Below, piece after piece: positions 22,270 through 31,799 of a stretch of 64,000 bases of DNA (position 1 is its first letter; every line of letters begins with the position of its first letter). The stretch comes from Natrinema longum. Its GTDB lineage: Archaea > Halobacteriota > Halobacteria > Halobacteriales > Natrialbaceae. Location: positions 868,001 to 932,000 of the forward strand of contig NZ_CP071463.1 of the NCBI RefSeq assembly GCF_017352095.1, written 5' to 3'. Under the pieces are notes generated by a model. It worked only from the letters and a program-made list of their open reading frames with translations. It had not been told where the DNA came from and ran no database searches. The translations under genes and the position numbers were made by a program.

Positions 22270-22631
22270 GGCCCTGTTGAAGTCCTCAGTAGATAACACA
22301 TTCTGAGCTGTTTGCAGTCAGTATAGGACGTACAAATGGTAGGATGCAAGTAGGAAATTACTGACGAACTAGGATTCATTCTGTGGCGACTCTTCTTGAC
22401 TCCCAAGGAGCCAGTAAAGCGCCAACCCCAATACAGCTTCAAGTGGACCAATGAAGACTGCGCCAAGAAGAAACAGAAAATACGCCAAGAGACCATGGTT
22501 GGAACGGCTGGTATCCATCTTGTTCTCGTATTCCGTTGATTCCACAAAAAGTTCTTCGCTCAATTCGCACTCTTCAGTGACTAACTGCTTCGAACTGTGC
22601 TATGTCTGAAGAAGAGGATTTCAACAGAACC
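22270..22631. mobile_element. IR-bounded MITE-like segment
   Basis: The left end GGCCCTGTTGAAGTCCTC (22270-22287) and right end GAGGATTTCAACAGAACC (22614-22631) are inverted repeats matching at 15 of 18 positions. A further copy of the end motif (GGCTCTGTTGAAATCC) lies at 18983 at the integrase 3' end. The 362-bp body has no transposase, only a small membrane ORF. No target duplication is obvious, so this may be a degraded non-autonomous element. Confidence 0.45.
22369..22563 (-). CDS. Small membrane protein inside IR-bounded segment
   Basis: This 64-residue protein has an acidic N-terminus (MSEELFVESTEYENKMDTS) then two hydrophobic stretches (GLLAYFLFLLGAVFIGPLEAV and LGLALYWLLG), probably a helical hairpin. 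The fully in-frame start and plausible topology argue that it is a gene. It is carried within the 362-bp inverted-repeat segment. Function is unknown. Confidence 0.45.
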   Translation of the reverse strand: MSEELFVESTEYENKMDTSRSNHGLLAYFLFLLGAVFIGPLEAVLGLALYWLLGSQEESPQNES

Positions 22632-22689
22632 GCATTAGATGAACTGGACGGTTTCAAACAGTCAGACACGGAGAAAGTATAGAATAAGG

Positions 22690-23431
22690 GCACTGTCTAG
22701 TTGAGCCAGTTTGAGAAGTGAGCAGGTCGTACTGTTGAGTTGGTTGATGCTCGCAGACCTGCTCAGCGAGAGTTATGAGACGGATTTAGAAGAATCTTGG
22801 GAGAACGAGCGGACGGCGACGCCCGTCAGGGCGTTCGCCGCCCGCCTCCATCAGACCGGTTGTTCGCTTCGGGAGACAACAACGATCCTCGCTGAATGAG
22901 GCGTTGAACGCTCTCACGGAGCAGTCTGGAACTGGGTCCATCGGCTGGCTGACAGCGGACGCGACCCACCGACGGCATCGCCGTCGCGGGTCGCTGTTGA
23001 CGAGACCGCTGTCAAGATTAACCGGGAGTGGTCTTGGTTGTATGCTGCAATAGACATCGAGACGAAGTTACTCCTTGATGTCGCGTTATTTGGGCGACAT
23101 GGCACCGATCCGGCGGCTGCGTTCCTGGCTGGCCTCCGTGAGAAACACGATCTCTCAGAGGCTGAGTTTCTCGTCGATCAATTCGGCTATCGGACTGCTC
23201 TTGCTCGATTAGGATTGAGCGGTCAGGTCAACTATATCGACCGAAACCTCATCGAAAAGTAGTTTCATACCCTCAAAATGCGGATCGACCGCTTCCATAA
23301 TTCGTGGGTGGGTAGTCGGGCGAGCGCCCGTCAGTGGCTTGAACAGTTCGTGCATTACTACAACCACCTGAGGCCGCATCAGGCTCTCGATGGAAAAAAG
23401 CCGGTCGAGGAGGTGCAGAACTAGACAGTGC
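22690..23431 (+). mobile_element. IS6-family element, inactive
   Basis: Inverted ends GCACTGTCTAGTT (22690-22702) and AACTAGACAGTGC (23419-23431) match perfectly over 13 bp. It holds one transposase frame with two in-frame stops. A related, more decayed copy is at 43944-44788. No target duplication is visible. Confidence 0.8.
22711..23424 (+). pseudogene. IS6-family transposase with two nonsense codons
   Basis: One continuous frame encodes the IS6 domains: zinc-like N-terminal part with FAARLHQTGCSLRETTTILAE, the first Asp in VAVDETAVKINREWSWLYAAID, the second in EFLVDQFGYRTALARLGLSG, and the Glu/His end DRFHNSW...LEQFVHYYNHLRPHQAL. It is stopped by TGA at 22897 and TAG at 23260 (Trp to stop in EKWF) but is otherwise uninterrupted, so inactivation looks recent. 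No frameshift was seen. Confidence 0.8.
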
Positions 23432-23633
23432 GTATAGATGTAAGCCCTAAAGCTCACGACACCGGCCTTTATAATATCCTAAATAGTATTACGAGCCGAG
23501 GAAACCGGGAACGCTAACGAGGGAAAATGCAAGACTGAGACGGGGTGACTGTCGAAGTTGGTGTTGAATCTGTGTCGTTCTGCGTCGAATTGAACCCTGT
23601 TTGATGGGTGAAATCACACGGATTGTGATAGAA

Positions 23634-23676
23634 GCCTTCCAAGCTCATGGCCCGGGTTCAAATCCCGGTCTGCGCA
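23634..23676 (+). repeat. attR: copy of tRNA-Gly 3' end
   Basis: This 43-bp direct repeat of 17611-17653 (one mismatch) marks the right junction of the about 6-kb island. A dyad CTGCTG...CAGCAG (23680-23707) follows directly. Confidence 0.8.
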
Positions 23677-23710
23677 TTTCTGCTGCGAGCAATACCGCGA
23701 GCAGCAGCGA

Positions 23711-23790
23711 TCCCGGTCCGTGCACTCCTCACGCCTGCTCTCCGTTGTTTCCTGGTTTCCACCAACGGCCCGTCTATGCCGTTCGAAACT
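23711..23790 (+). repeat. Second right-hand copy of tRNA-Gly tail plus downstream flank
   Basis: TCCCGGTCCGTGCACTCC and the following about 65 bp align with 17642-17725, that is the tRNA-Gly end plus its downstream flank (shared words GTTTCC, CATGCC/TATGCC, ATTCGAA/GTTCGAA). It suggests that an older junction or attB flank survives 34 bp beyond attR, as tandem or repeated integration would leave. The rest of 23432-23864 shows no gene. Confidence 0.5.
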
Positions 23791-23864
23791 TCCACGGACA
23801 GTGAATATCCCGTTCGAATTGTTTCCTAGACAGTTTTATGTCGTAGTTTAGTGTACTAACACGT

Positions 23865-24185
23865 ATGATCGAGTCACTGGCCGAATCGCCGGAAACAGTG
23901 CTCGTCGGACTCGGGACCGTGCTCCTCGGGTATCTGATCAAGTACCGCGAATGGACGTTCCTCATCGCTGGCTACGATACATCGACGGACGTCCCGAAAG
24001 GAGTCGCAGCGAATATCGTCGGCAATCTCGCGATTCGAGTGGGCGTTGCGACGATCGCGTTCGGGCTGGTCGCTGCCGGGAGATCGGTGCCCGAGGCAGT
24101 CGCGCTCGCGTTCGCCGCCATCGTCCTCCTCGGAGCAGGCCGCACTATCTACCGACTCCAAACGTATCAGAAAACGCCGACATGA
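23865..24185 (+). CDS. Three-TM membrane protein (DUF3784-like)
   Basis: This 106-residue protein has hydrophobic segments at about 10-28 (TVLVGLGTVLLGYLIKY), 50-72 and 80-100. Between the first two is FLIAGYDTSTDVPKGVAANIVGN, resembling the 'AGYN/D' loop of DUF3784 proteins. It lies just outside the tRNA-Gly island and is probably the first native gene to its right. It is monocistronic. Function is unknown. Confidence 0.65.
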   Translation: MIESLAESPETVLVGLGTVLLGYLIKYREWTFLIAGYDTSTDVPKGVAANIVGNLAIRVGVATIAFGLVAAGRSVPEAVALAFAAIVLLGAGRTIYRLQTYQKTPT

Positions 24186-24499
24186 GGTCTGACGTGGGTT
24201 CCGGGCGACGACCGCTCTCGAGTTGCCGCTCGACTCTGTGAACCAGTCGCCGAATAGTGGGTCGCATCGACAGTCGCAGTGGTGCTTCCCGCTTCACAAA
24301 ACTGCAGTACCTGTAAAGGCAACTGCTAATTGCTATACCGTGCGTTCGCGTCGGGTTCGTGGGCTCCAGGCCTCGAGCGCGACCCCCAACATTTCAAAAA
24401 GCCATCCATTCCGAACACGTAAATGCGCGCCTGTTTGTAAGAACATAACAACAGAATGGGCCCACACGACTGCTCCGATACGAACCTGGAGGTGAACGG
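24186..24499. other. Intergenic region before RND exporter
   Basis: These 314 bp have no convincing gene. An AT-richer stretch near 24390-24450 (CATTTCAAAAAGCC, then GTTTGTAAGAACATAAC) is the likely promoter and leader region of the RND gene. Confidence 0.4.
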
Positions 24500-27496
24500 A
24501 TGAGCGGCCCCGAACGGATCGCACGCGCCATTACCGCCCACTCACGGATCGTCCTCGTGATCCTTCTCGTCTCGACGGCGCTCGTCGGGGCTGGCGCACC
24601 GATGGTCGACGACGATTCCTCCCTCTCCCAGTTCGAGACCGAATCCGAGGAAGCGAAGGCCCTCGAGCGGATCGACGGGAACTTCACGAGCGATCAACAG
24701 GAGAACACGACCCGCGTTCAGGTAATCGCACGCGGTGACGACGTGCTCACGAGAGAGTCGCTGCTCGCGTCCCTCGAGTTCCAGCAGGAACTGCGAGCCG
24801 ACGAGTCGATCAACGCGACGCTCGCCGGGGAGCAGCCGATCACTGGCATCGAGAACCTGGTCGCCATCACGGCGATCAGAACGGAGGACGCCCAACGGGT
24901 GAACGAAACCAGCGCACGACTTGAGGACGGGCTCAACGAGACGGCCGGACTCCAACGCCAGTACGAGGAGCTCAACGCGTCCCTCGAGAGCGGCTCGATC
25001 AACCAGTCGGAGTACCGGCCACGGGCGGCCGAACTCGAGGGGCAGTTCGACGTCGTCGTCGAGCGCTCGACGAGGGGACTCAACGAGACCCAGACGGCCC
25101 GCTACGAGTCGGCACTACAGCAGGTCAGGGAGATCGAATCTCAGCGCTACGAGATCGAATCCCTGTCGGCGAACCCACGCGAGAACCCCGACTACCAGCA
25201 ACTCACCGCCGACCTCGAGGAGGCGTATCGGTCGGGAACGGCCGGCGTCCTCCAGGCGGAGTACGCAGCCCTAGAGAGCGACGATCGACCGCCACTCGAC
25301 GAACAGATCGCGGCTATCGAGGAGCTCGACGACGCGGCGTTCGAGCGGACGCTCGAGCGGACGCTGTCGACGAACGACTCCGAGGACAACGCCGCGCTCG
25401 CACTCCTGTCGGCGTCCTACGAACAGGGCAGTACCGACGCCGAGGCACGGGTCACCTCGGTCGTCCAGTCGACTCCCGACGACGGGACGGGTGGGGTCGG
25501 CGGCGGGGTCAGCGATCGGGTCGTCGACAGCCAACTCGAGATCCGTGAGCTGGCAACCGACTACGACGACTCGTATCTCGTCTTCGGGAGCGGGATCATC
25601 ACCGACGAGATCGACCGGTCGATGGCCGACAGCCTCGCCATCGTCGGCCCGCTGGCGTTGCTGTTCGTCGTGATCGCGCTGTTGATCGCCTACCGCGATC
25701 CGCTGGATATCGTCCTCGGCGTCGCCGGTATCGTCGCCGTCCTCGTCTGGACGTTCGGCTTCATGGGCTGGACCGGGATCGCGTTCAACCAGCTGTTCGT
25801 CGCAGTGCCGGTCCTCCTGATCGGCCTGTCGATCGACTACGCGATTCACGTCTTCATGCGCCACCGCGAGCAACGCGAGGCGGACGGCGCGAGCGGGACC
25901 GTCCGCGGCTCGATGGGGGTCGCACTGGCCGGCGTGGGTGCCGCCCTCGTCTGGGTGACGGCCACGACCGTGATCGGCTTCCTCTCGAACCTCGTTAGTC
26001 CCATCGCCCCCATCAGGGAGTTCGGCATCGTCAGTTCGGTCGGGATCGTCACCGCACTGATCGTCTTCGGTGCGCTGATCCCGGCCGCAAAGGTCGAGAT
26101 CGACGAGTTCCTCGAGTCCCGCGGCATCGATCGGCGGAAACGTGCGTTCGGGACCGGCGGTGGGCGCTTCAGCGACCTTCTGACGGTGGGTTCGACCGCC
26201 GCCAGACGGATCCCCCTGGTCGTCTTCCTCGTCGTCGCGTTGCTCACTGCAGGCGGGGTATACGGTGCAACCCAGGTCGACACCAGCTTCCAGGAGGAGG
26301 ACTTCCTCGCGGACAGTCCCCCATCGTGGACCGAAACCCTCCCGGGCGGGATGAGTCCCGGCGAGTACCACGCCAAGGACGACCTCGAGTACGTCAATCA
26401 GAACTTCCAGCGAGAGGACCAGCAGGCACAGATCCTCGTCGAGGGCACCGTCACCGATCCCGCCGTACTCGAGGAAATCGACGACGCCCGGAACGACGTC
26501 GCCGACAGCGAGATCGCGTACACGCTCGCGACGAACGAGACCGACGTACGGGATCCGCTGACGACGATGGAAGGGATCGCCGCGCAAAACGAGTCGTTCA
26601 ACGAGTCGTTCACTGCGGCCGATACCGACGACGACGACGTTCCCGACGAGAACGTCTCGGCGCTGTACGATCAACTCTACGAGATCGACGAGGACGCCGC
26701 GAACCAGGTCCTCCACCGGACCGACGGCGGAACGTACGAGTCCGCCCGGTTGGTCATCGCCCTGGACGGCGATGCCACGACGAGCGAAACGACCAGCGAG
26801 ATTCGGACCATCGCCGGCGACATCGAAGACGGCAGCGACGGCCGCTGGAGCGCGATCGCTACCGGCGATCCGATCGTCAATCACATCGTCGAACAGGACC
26901 TGCTCGATACCGTCCTCGAGAGCTTGCTGATTACGCTCGTGGCGGTGTTCCTGTTCCTCACCGGTGCGTACTGGGTGACCGGCAACAGTGCCTCGCTGGG
27001 TGCCGTGACCCTGTTACCGGTCGCGTTCTCCGTCAGCTGGATTCTGGGGACGATGTACCTCATCGGCATGCCCTTCAACGTGCTCACGGGGATGATCACG
27101 AGTCTCACCGTCGGACTCGGCGTCGCCTACAGCATTCACGTCAGCGCCCGCTACACGCTCGAACTCGAGCGCCAGGGGAACGTCTGGTCGGCGCTGCGAA
27201 CGACCGTCACCGGCACCGGTGGCGCACTACTCGGCAGCGCGGCGACCACCGTCGGCGGGTTCGGAACGCTCGCCTTCGCCATCCTCCCCGCACTCCGCCA
27301 GTTCGGGATCATTACCGCGCTGACGATCACGTATGCCTTCCTGGCCAGCGTCGTCGTCCTGCCGACGCTGCTGGTCACGTGGACGCGGTACTTCGGGCCG
27401 GACGTCTCGTTCGACACCCCCGGGAGACGGGCGGGGACCTCCACTGCGAGCGATGGCGGGACCGACGCCGACTACCAGGGAGGTGACGAGGAGTGA
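24500..27496 (+). CDS. RND/MMPL-superfamily exporter
   Basis: This 998-residue transporter has two repeats, each with one TM helix, a large outside domain and five further TM helices. TM1 is at about 14-33; the first outside domain (to about 370) is rich in helices and NxS/T sites. TM2-6 at about 375-530 include GLSIDYAIHVFMRHREQ, the conserved Asp-bearing segment. The second half starts at about 575 and ends with GLGVAYSIHVSARYTLE. The gene pair with a TrmB-type regulator (stop and GTG start overlap in GTGA) suggests that the regulator controls the pump. Haloarchaeal MMPL-like exporters are thought to move lipids or hydrophobic compounds; the substrate is unknown. Confidence 0.88.
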   Translation: MSGPERIARAITAHSRIVLVILLVSTALVGAGAPMVDDDSSLSQFETESEEAKALERIDGNFTSDQQENTTRVQVIARGDDVLTRESLLASLEFQQELRADESINATLAGEQPITGIENLVAITAIRTEDAQRVNETSARLEDGLNETAGLQRQYEELNASLESGSINQSEYRPRAAELEGQFDVVVERSTRGLNETQTARYESALQQVREIESQRYEIESLSANPRENPDYQQLTADLEEAYRSGTAGVLQAEYAALESDDRPPLDEQIAAIEELDDAAFERTLERTLSTNDSEDNAALALLSASYEQGSTDAEARVTSVVQSTPDDGTGGVGGGVSDRVVDSQLEIRELATDYDDSYLVFGSGIITDEIDRSMADSLAIVGPLALLFVVIALLIAYRDPLDIVLGVAGIVAVLVWTFGFMGWTGIAFNQLFVAVPVLLIGLSIDYAIHVFMRHREQREADGASGTVRGSMGVALAGVGAALVWVTATTVIGFLSNLVSPIAPIREFGIVSSVGIVTALIVFGALIPAAKVEIDEFLESRGIDRRKRAFGTGGGRFSDLLTVGSTAARRIPLVVFLVVALLTAGGVYGATQVDTSFQEEDFLADSPPSWTETLPGGMSPGEYHAKDDLEYVNQNFQREDQQAQILVEGTVTDPAVLEEIDDARNDVADSEIAYTLATNETDVRDPLTTMEGIAAQNESFNESFTAADTDDDDVPDENVSALYDQLYEIDEDAANQVLHRTDGGTYESARLVIALDGDATTSETTSEIRTIAGDIEDGSDGRWSAIATGDPIVNHIVEQDLLDTVLESLLITLVAVFLFLTGAYWVTGNSASLGAVTLLPVAFSVSWILGTMYLIGMPFNVLTGMITSLTVGLGVAYSIHVSARYTLELERQGNVWSALRTTVTGTGGALLGSAATTVGGFGTLAFAILPALRQFGIITALTITYAFLASVVVLPTLLVTWTRYFGPDVSFDTPGRRAGTSTASDGGTDADYQGGDEE

Positions 27497-28248
27497 ATAG
27501 CGACGAAGCCAAGGCCGTCGACGCCTTCGAGCAGCTCGGGCTTACCAGCTACGAGGCCAAGGTATTCATCGCGCTGCATCGGCTGAGCGCAGGAACGGCA
27601 CGAGACGTCGCGGACGCCACCGACGTCCCCCGATCGCAGGTCTACAGCGTCGCCGACAGCCTGGAGGACCGGGGACTCCTCGAGGTTCAACAGTCGAAGC
27701 CGATCCGGTACCGACCGGTCAGCGTCGAGGAGGCACGAGAGATCCTCCGGGAGGAATTCGAGCGCGAACAGGATCGAGCGTTCGACTACGTCGAAACCGT
27801 CAAGAGCGAACCGGCCGGGGAAGAGACCCAGGAAGACATCTGGACGGTTCGCGGCCGCGACCGCGTCGACGACCGGACCGTCGATATCCTCTCGCAGGCG
27901 GAGGAACGGATCGTCTTCGGGACCCGCCGCACCGATCTCCTCACCGACGCGATCGAACGGACCCTCGCCGAGCGGGCACGAAACGGCGTCGCGGTGATCG
28001 TCGTCAGCAGGGCCCCGGGCGTTCGAGAGCGGTTTGCCGACGTCGAGGGCGTCATCGTCGAACGCCCGCCCGGCCATCGGGCGGACGAGCAACAGTCGGG
28101 ACGGATCGTCATCGGCGACGACGATAGTATCCTCGTGAGCGTTCTCGGCGGCGAGGACGGCGAGACGGCGATCTGGAGTGCCGGCTCGCTGTTTGCCGCC
28201 GTCCTGATCCAGTTGATCGAAGCCAGTGAGGAACTGCGCGTCGAGTGA
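27493..28248 (+). CDS. TrmB-family transcriptional regulator
   Basis: This 251-residue protein has an N-terminal winged helix typical of TrmB (AFEQLGLTSYEAKVFIALHRLSAGTARDVADATDVPRSQVYSVADSLEDRGLLEVQ), a helical linker, and a C-terminal sensor domain (about 115-250). The GTG start overlaps the exporter stop by 4 bp, so the two are co-translated. TrmB proteins respond to sugars or other small molecules in archaea; here control of the linked exporter is the simplest inference. Confidence 0.85.
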   Translation: MNSDEAKAVDAFEQLGLTSYEAKVFIALHRLSAGTARDVADATDVPRSQVYSVADSLEDRGLLEVQQSKPIRYRPVSVEEAREILREEFEREQDRAFDYVETVKSEPAGEETQEDIWTVRGRDRVDDRTVDILSQAEERIVFGTRRTDLLTDAIERTLAERARNGVAVIVVSRAPGVRERFADVEGVIVERPPGHRADEQQSGRIVIGDDDSILVSVLGGEDGETAIWSAGSLFAAVLIQLIEASEELRVE

Positions 28249-28267
28249 CCGGGACGGCCCCCTCGAC

Positions 28268-29335
28268 TCACTCGAGTCGATACCGCAACAGCGCCGCGAT
28301 CCCGCCGAGATTCGAGAGCTGCTGTCCGGGCGGGAACTCGCTCGAGAAGACCGTCACGTCGCCACCTTTCTGCTCGGTCGTACGGACGATCTCGTCGACG
28401 CTGATCGCCCACTCGCCGTCCGGGCCGCGTTCACGCTGTAATCGATCGTCGAGCACGAGCAGGCGCTCGATCGCACCGAACTCCGCGGCCTTTTTCACCT
28501 GTTCGGGGCCGTACGCCGCCTTGGCACCGTCCGCGATGCGCCGCGTGAGTTCGTCGATGTACTCGGCCTCGCTTTCGATCCGGGTCTCCTCCTGGACGTC
28601 CGCGACTGCGCCGCGTTTGAGCACCTCGTGGACGCCCCGGTCACCGACGGCCGCCGTGTCGACCATCGTGATCAGGTCGGCCACCTCGGGCTCGTTGTCT
28701 TCGAGGTACTTGTAGGCGTCTTGCTTCGTAAAGCCGGGCCCGGCGAGGATGATCGCGTCGACCTCGAGGCGCGTGAGGACCGTCGCGAGCTCTTCGAACA
28801 GCTCCGAGCGCCCGCGGGCGTACTCGCCCTTGCCGGTCGTGCCGGTGATCGTCGCTCGTTCTTCGGTGCCGTACTGGGCGACGGTATGGACGTGAGCCTG
28901 TCCTTCTTCGACCGTAGCGATCGCGACGTCGGGGTTCTCGGTCGCCTCCTCGGCCTCCTCGAGGCGGGCCACCTGATCGGGCTTGAATCGCTTTTCGATC
29001 GAAATCTCGTCGCGCGCTTCGACGTTGAGCGTGTGGTGAAAGTCGAGTTGATCCTCGCGCGAGCAGGCGACGATCTCGCCGCCGACCCGCAGCCGGTTGG
29101 CGAACTTGTGGAACTCGATCGTCTCGACGGCGATGGCGACCCACATGTGTTCGCGTTCCCCGCCCGTGTCCCGCATCTGGTCGTCGTTGCGCTGGATCCG
29201 TCGAGTCGTATCGCCCGCGACGCGATCGCCGGGCTCGAGGACGTACTGCAGGTGCCAGAGGTCGTCGACGCTCTCGGGGACGACGGTGACCCGCTCGCGG
29301 CCGCCCTCGACCTGCTCCCGGTCTTTGATCTGCAT
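28268..29335 (-). CDS. pelA: Pelota (Dom34) mRNA surveillance/ribosome rescue factor
   Basis: At 355 residues this is a full-length archaeal pelota. Three eRF1-like domains are visible: the Sm-like N-domain ([25 protein letters not shown]), a central domain (about 130-260, ending near [20 protein letters not shown]) and the C-domain ([20 protein letters not shown]...[19 protein letters not shown]). With aEF1A, aPelota enters stalled ribosomes and promotes subunit splitting by ABCE1. It is monocistronic on the minus strand. The RqcH/NEMF homologue lies about 2.5 kb away. Confidence 0.93.
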   Translation of the reverse strand: MQIKDREQVEGGRERVTVVPESVDDLWHLQYVLEPGDRVAGDTTRRIQRNDDQMRDTGGEREHMWVAIAVETIEFHKFANRLRVGGEIVACSREDQLDFHHTLNVEARDEISIEKRFKPDQVARLEEAEEATENPDVAIATVEEGQAHVHTVAQYGTEERATITGTTGKGEYARGRSELFEELATVLTRLEVDAIILAGPGFTKQDAYKYLEDNEPEVADLITMVDTAAVGDRGVHEVLKRGAVADVQEETRIESEAEYIDELTRRIADGAKAAYGPEQVKKAAEFGAIERLLVLDDRLQRERGPDGEWAISVDEIVRTTEQKGGDVTVFSSEFPPGQQLSNLGGIAALLRYRLE

Positions 29336-29546
29336 GGACGTTCGTTTGCAGGGTGGCGGTAAGTGGACTGCGATCCGAGCGACGGTCGCTCGTGCTCGGG
29401 GTCGCGGTCAACCGATTGGTTACCCCCTCACGAATAGTGATCCGAGATCCGCCCGAATTTGATTTTACGACAGTAAACGGTATTTTTATATGAGACCTAT
29501 CCAATACAGCGAAGTACCTCATCCCGGTCTATGGGGTCGATCACCG

Positions 29547-29966
29547 ATGTCAACGAGAAACGAACCAGCAACCGGAACGACAACAGCAGCATCGTCAGCA
29601 ACCAGCCTCGGTCCCGACGGGAACGTACTGGGTGCGATCGCGTACCTGTTCTCGCCTCTGACGGGGATTCTCATCTATCTCCTCGAGGACGAAAACGAGT
29701 TCGCCCGCTTCCACGCCGCCCAGAGCATCGTCTTCGGGGTCGCCTCGACGGCGATATACATCGCGCTCAACGTCTTCACGACGGTCGTGGCGATGCTCGT
29801 CGGCGACGTTCTGGGGTTCCTGATCGGGATCCTATCGTTCCTCTCGCAGATGGGGATCGGGTTCGCCCTCTTGCTCGTCTGGCTCTACCTCCTGGTCATG
29901 GCGTTCCAGGGCAACCGGACGAGTTTCCCCGTCATCGGCCCGATCGCTGAAAACAACTTGCTCTAA
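29547..29966 (+). CDS. DUF4870-like membrane protein
   Basis: This 139-residue protein has a disordered Thr/Ala N-terminus, then GAIAYLFSPLTGILIYLLEDENEFARFHAAQSIVFG, the DUF4870 signature, and three more hydrophobic segments. ATG 29547 was chosen over 29490 because the latter overlaps the TATA-like TTTTTATATGAG at 29483-29494, which is probably the promoter. Function of the family is unknown; members are small polytopic proteins. Confidence 0.8.
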   Translation: MSTRNEPATGTTTAASSATSLGPDGNVLGAIAYLFSPLTGILIYLLEDENEFARFHAAQSIVFGVASTAIYIALNVFTTVVAMLVGDVLGFLIGILSFLSQMGIGFALLLVWLYLLVMAFQGNRTSFPVIGPIAENNLL

Positions 29967-30207
29967 CCCGAACGGATCCGATAGCCGGCGGGAACCGATC
30001 GAAATCGTCGGTTCTGCGTGGTTCCGACGACAGCACGGCGTGTGTACCCCGCCGAAGTCGCGATTCGTGGCCGAACTGAGCGATGCTTCGCGCTCGAGCA
30101 TCGGCTATCCGATCGAATCCGTCCGTCGAAGCCGACAGTCGTGATGCTTGTAGACAATTGACATAGGTAGGGACCAACGCTATTCTCGTCGTCCCCCTTT
30201 GCTAGGT

Positions 30208-30825
30208 ATGAACATGGGATACCTCGCACAACTCGAAGACTTCGGCACTCGGTCGCTCGTGACCCACGCGATCATGGCGGTGACGTTTACCGGCGCGATC
30301 GTGTCGGGACTGTTCGTCGACGGCCAGATCGGACTCGTCTCGTTCGTCGCCTTCCTCAACTTCACCGCAGGCGTCTGGGTCGCGCAATCGACGCACTCGC
30401 TTGGGAACGCCCGGACCGACGATTCCTACAACGGGATCCTGGACGTGTTGTTCGATACGACTGGCGAGAAATCATACCGCGGGCTCGATACCAGCCGACT
30501 CGCCCGCCTGCTCACGTTGATCGCAGCCGTCACGGCGGTCTCGCTGCTGGTCTCCGGTCAGGTCCTCTCCGGTGCGGTAGTCGCGATCGGAGCCGTCGCG
30601 ATCGGTGCCGTCGCGCTCGTGACGGCGATGGTTGGCTTCCTGATCGCCATGGGATCGGCGTACGACGAAGCCGAGCGACGGACGATCCGCCGAGCCGAAG
30701 GCGGCGACGACCGTCTCGAACGAGACCAGGCCGACCAGCCGACGACCGAGTTCGACGATGCCTCCGACATTCGCATCTCGATTCACGAGATGCACATGGA
30801 CGAGTCACCCGTCGAACGGCGGTAG
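30208..30825 (+). CDS. Haloarchaeal four-TM membrane protein
   Basis: This 205-residue protein has four hydrophobic helices (about 15-35, 38-60, 108-125, 130-155) and an acidic, charged C-terminal tail ending in repeated D/E/H residues (EMHMDESPVERR). I do not recognise a family. The ATG at 30208 is preceded by GGGGACGAC-like sequence on the other strand only, so the start is chosen by position. It is followed on the opposite strand by a CBS protein. Confidence 0.65.
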   Translation: MNMGYLAQLEDFGTRSLVTHAIMAVTFTGAIVSGLFVDGQIGLVSFVAFLNFTAGVWVAQSTHSLGNARTDDSYNGILDVLFDTTGEKSYRGLDTSRLARLLTLIAAVTAVSLLVSGQVLSGAVVAIGAVAIGAVALVTAMVGFLIAMGSAYDEAERRTIRRAEGGDDRLERDQADQPTTEFDDASDIRISIHEMHMDESPVERR

Positions 30826-30891
30826 CGACGCCAACCGGAGGTGAGTCCGCTCGATCGCCGAATCGACCGCGGTCGGCTTCGTCGCCCGTCG

Positions 30892-31269
30892 TCAGGAAAG
30901 TTCCGCAGTGACGTCGGTCGAGGAAATCATCCCGACGTAGTCGTCCTTCTCGACCACTGGCAGGTGACCGATACTGAGGCCGGTCATCATCGCAGCCACT
31001 TCCTCGAGATAGAGGGTCGGTGGCACGGTCTCGACGGACTTCGTCATCACGTCCTCGACCTGCACGTCGGTCGGATCGCGGCCCTCGGCGGCGACGTTCA
31101 CGAGATCGGTGCTGGTGATGATCGACGGGGGATCCGTCGTCACCACGAGCGCAGTGATCTCCTCGTCGCGCATCACCGTCGCAGCCTCCCGAATCGTCGC
31201 GCTCCTCGAGACGGTTTCGAGCGGCGTCGACATCACTTCGTCGACGCGCGTACTGTCGTCTGCTGACAT
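30892..31269 (-). CDS. CBS-domain-pair protein
   Basis: This 125-residue protein consists of two CBS motifs: DEVMSTPLETVSRSATIREAATVMRDEEITALVV and VQVEDVMTKSVETVPPTLYLEEVAAMMTGLSIGHLPVV, each ending in a Thr-Asp at the nucleotide site (SSTDV, TSTDL). Stand-alone CBS pairs sense adenine nucleotides or SAM. It starts at ATG 31269; a GTG at 31275 gives two further residues. It is monocistronic or co-transcribed with the 97-residue gene upstream on the same strand. Confidence 0.88.
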   Translation of the reverse strand: MSADDSTRVDEVMSTPLETVSRSATIREAATVMRDEEITALVVTTDPPSIITSTDLVNVAAEGRDPTDVQVEDVMTKSVETVPPTLYLEEVAAMMTGLSIGHLPVVEKDDYVGMISSTDVTAELS

Positions 31270-31354
31270 ACGCACGGATACGGCAACGACTTACATGGAT
31301 CTTGCCCACGTCCCCGCCGTCCGGGACGGCGAGTCTCACGTCGGCGACCTGCCG

Positions 31355-31648
31355 TCAGTCACGGAGCTCCTCGAGTTTCGCCTTCGCCTTCTCGAGGCCG
31401 GATTCGAACGTTTCGGTGACCTCCTCGACGGACCGTTCGACGAAGTGGACGCGTGCTTTGGGAACGCGGCGAACGACGTCGTTGCCGTCCTCGTCGGTCC
31501 CGTACGCGAACAGCCAGTGGTCCTGGAAGTAGGCGATCCGGTCGTTGTCGACGGTGACGCGTTCGACGTCTTCTCCCGGCAGTTCGTACACGATCGTGGC
31601 GGTGCCCAGCTCCGGCTCCGTCTCGGTATCGGTATCGATCTCGACCAT
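31355..31648 (-). CDS. Conserved haloarchaeal hypothetical protein
   Basis: This 97-residue acidic protein has a beta-rich N-terminus (LGTATIVYELPGEDVERVTVDNDRIAYFQDHWLFAYG) and a C-terminal amphipathic helix (EEVTETFESGLEKAKAKLEEL). It resembles a small barrel plus helix. The start at 31648 was chosen because codons upstream to 31825 lose the acidic bias. It is on the same strand as, and upstream of, the CBS gene, and downstream of the RqcH homologue. Confidence 0.6.
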   Translation of the reverse strand: MVEIDTDTETEPELGTATIVYELPGEDVERVTVDNDRIAYFQDHWLFAYGTDEDGNDVVRRVPKARVHFVERSVEEVTETFESGLEKAKAKLEELRD

Positions 31649-31799
31649 ACGAGCACGACCACGAGCCGGCGTGTAATCGCGGTCCCGGCAGGTGCAGCCG
31701 TTTCTCGAACAGCGAACCGACGCCTCCGCCGATGGTGGCCAGCGGATCGTGCCGCGGCCGTCAGCCAGAGCGACGACCGTCACTCCGGACGGGGCCGTC

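Noticed and set aside
22602-22682. 26-residue ORF beside the MITE-like right end
   Set aside because: Lies across the inverted repeat and is too short with no neighbour support.
23601-23829. ORFs across the tRNA-Gly att repeat
   Set aside because: They run through tRNA-derived sequence and have no coding features.
25271-26884. Long minus-strand ORF opposite the RND exporter
   Set aside because: High-GC shadow frame: no family, wrong amino acid composition, and the plus-strand RND gene is unmistakable.
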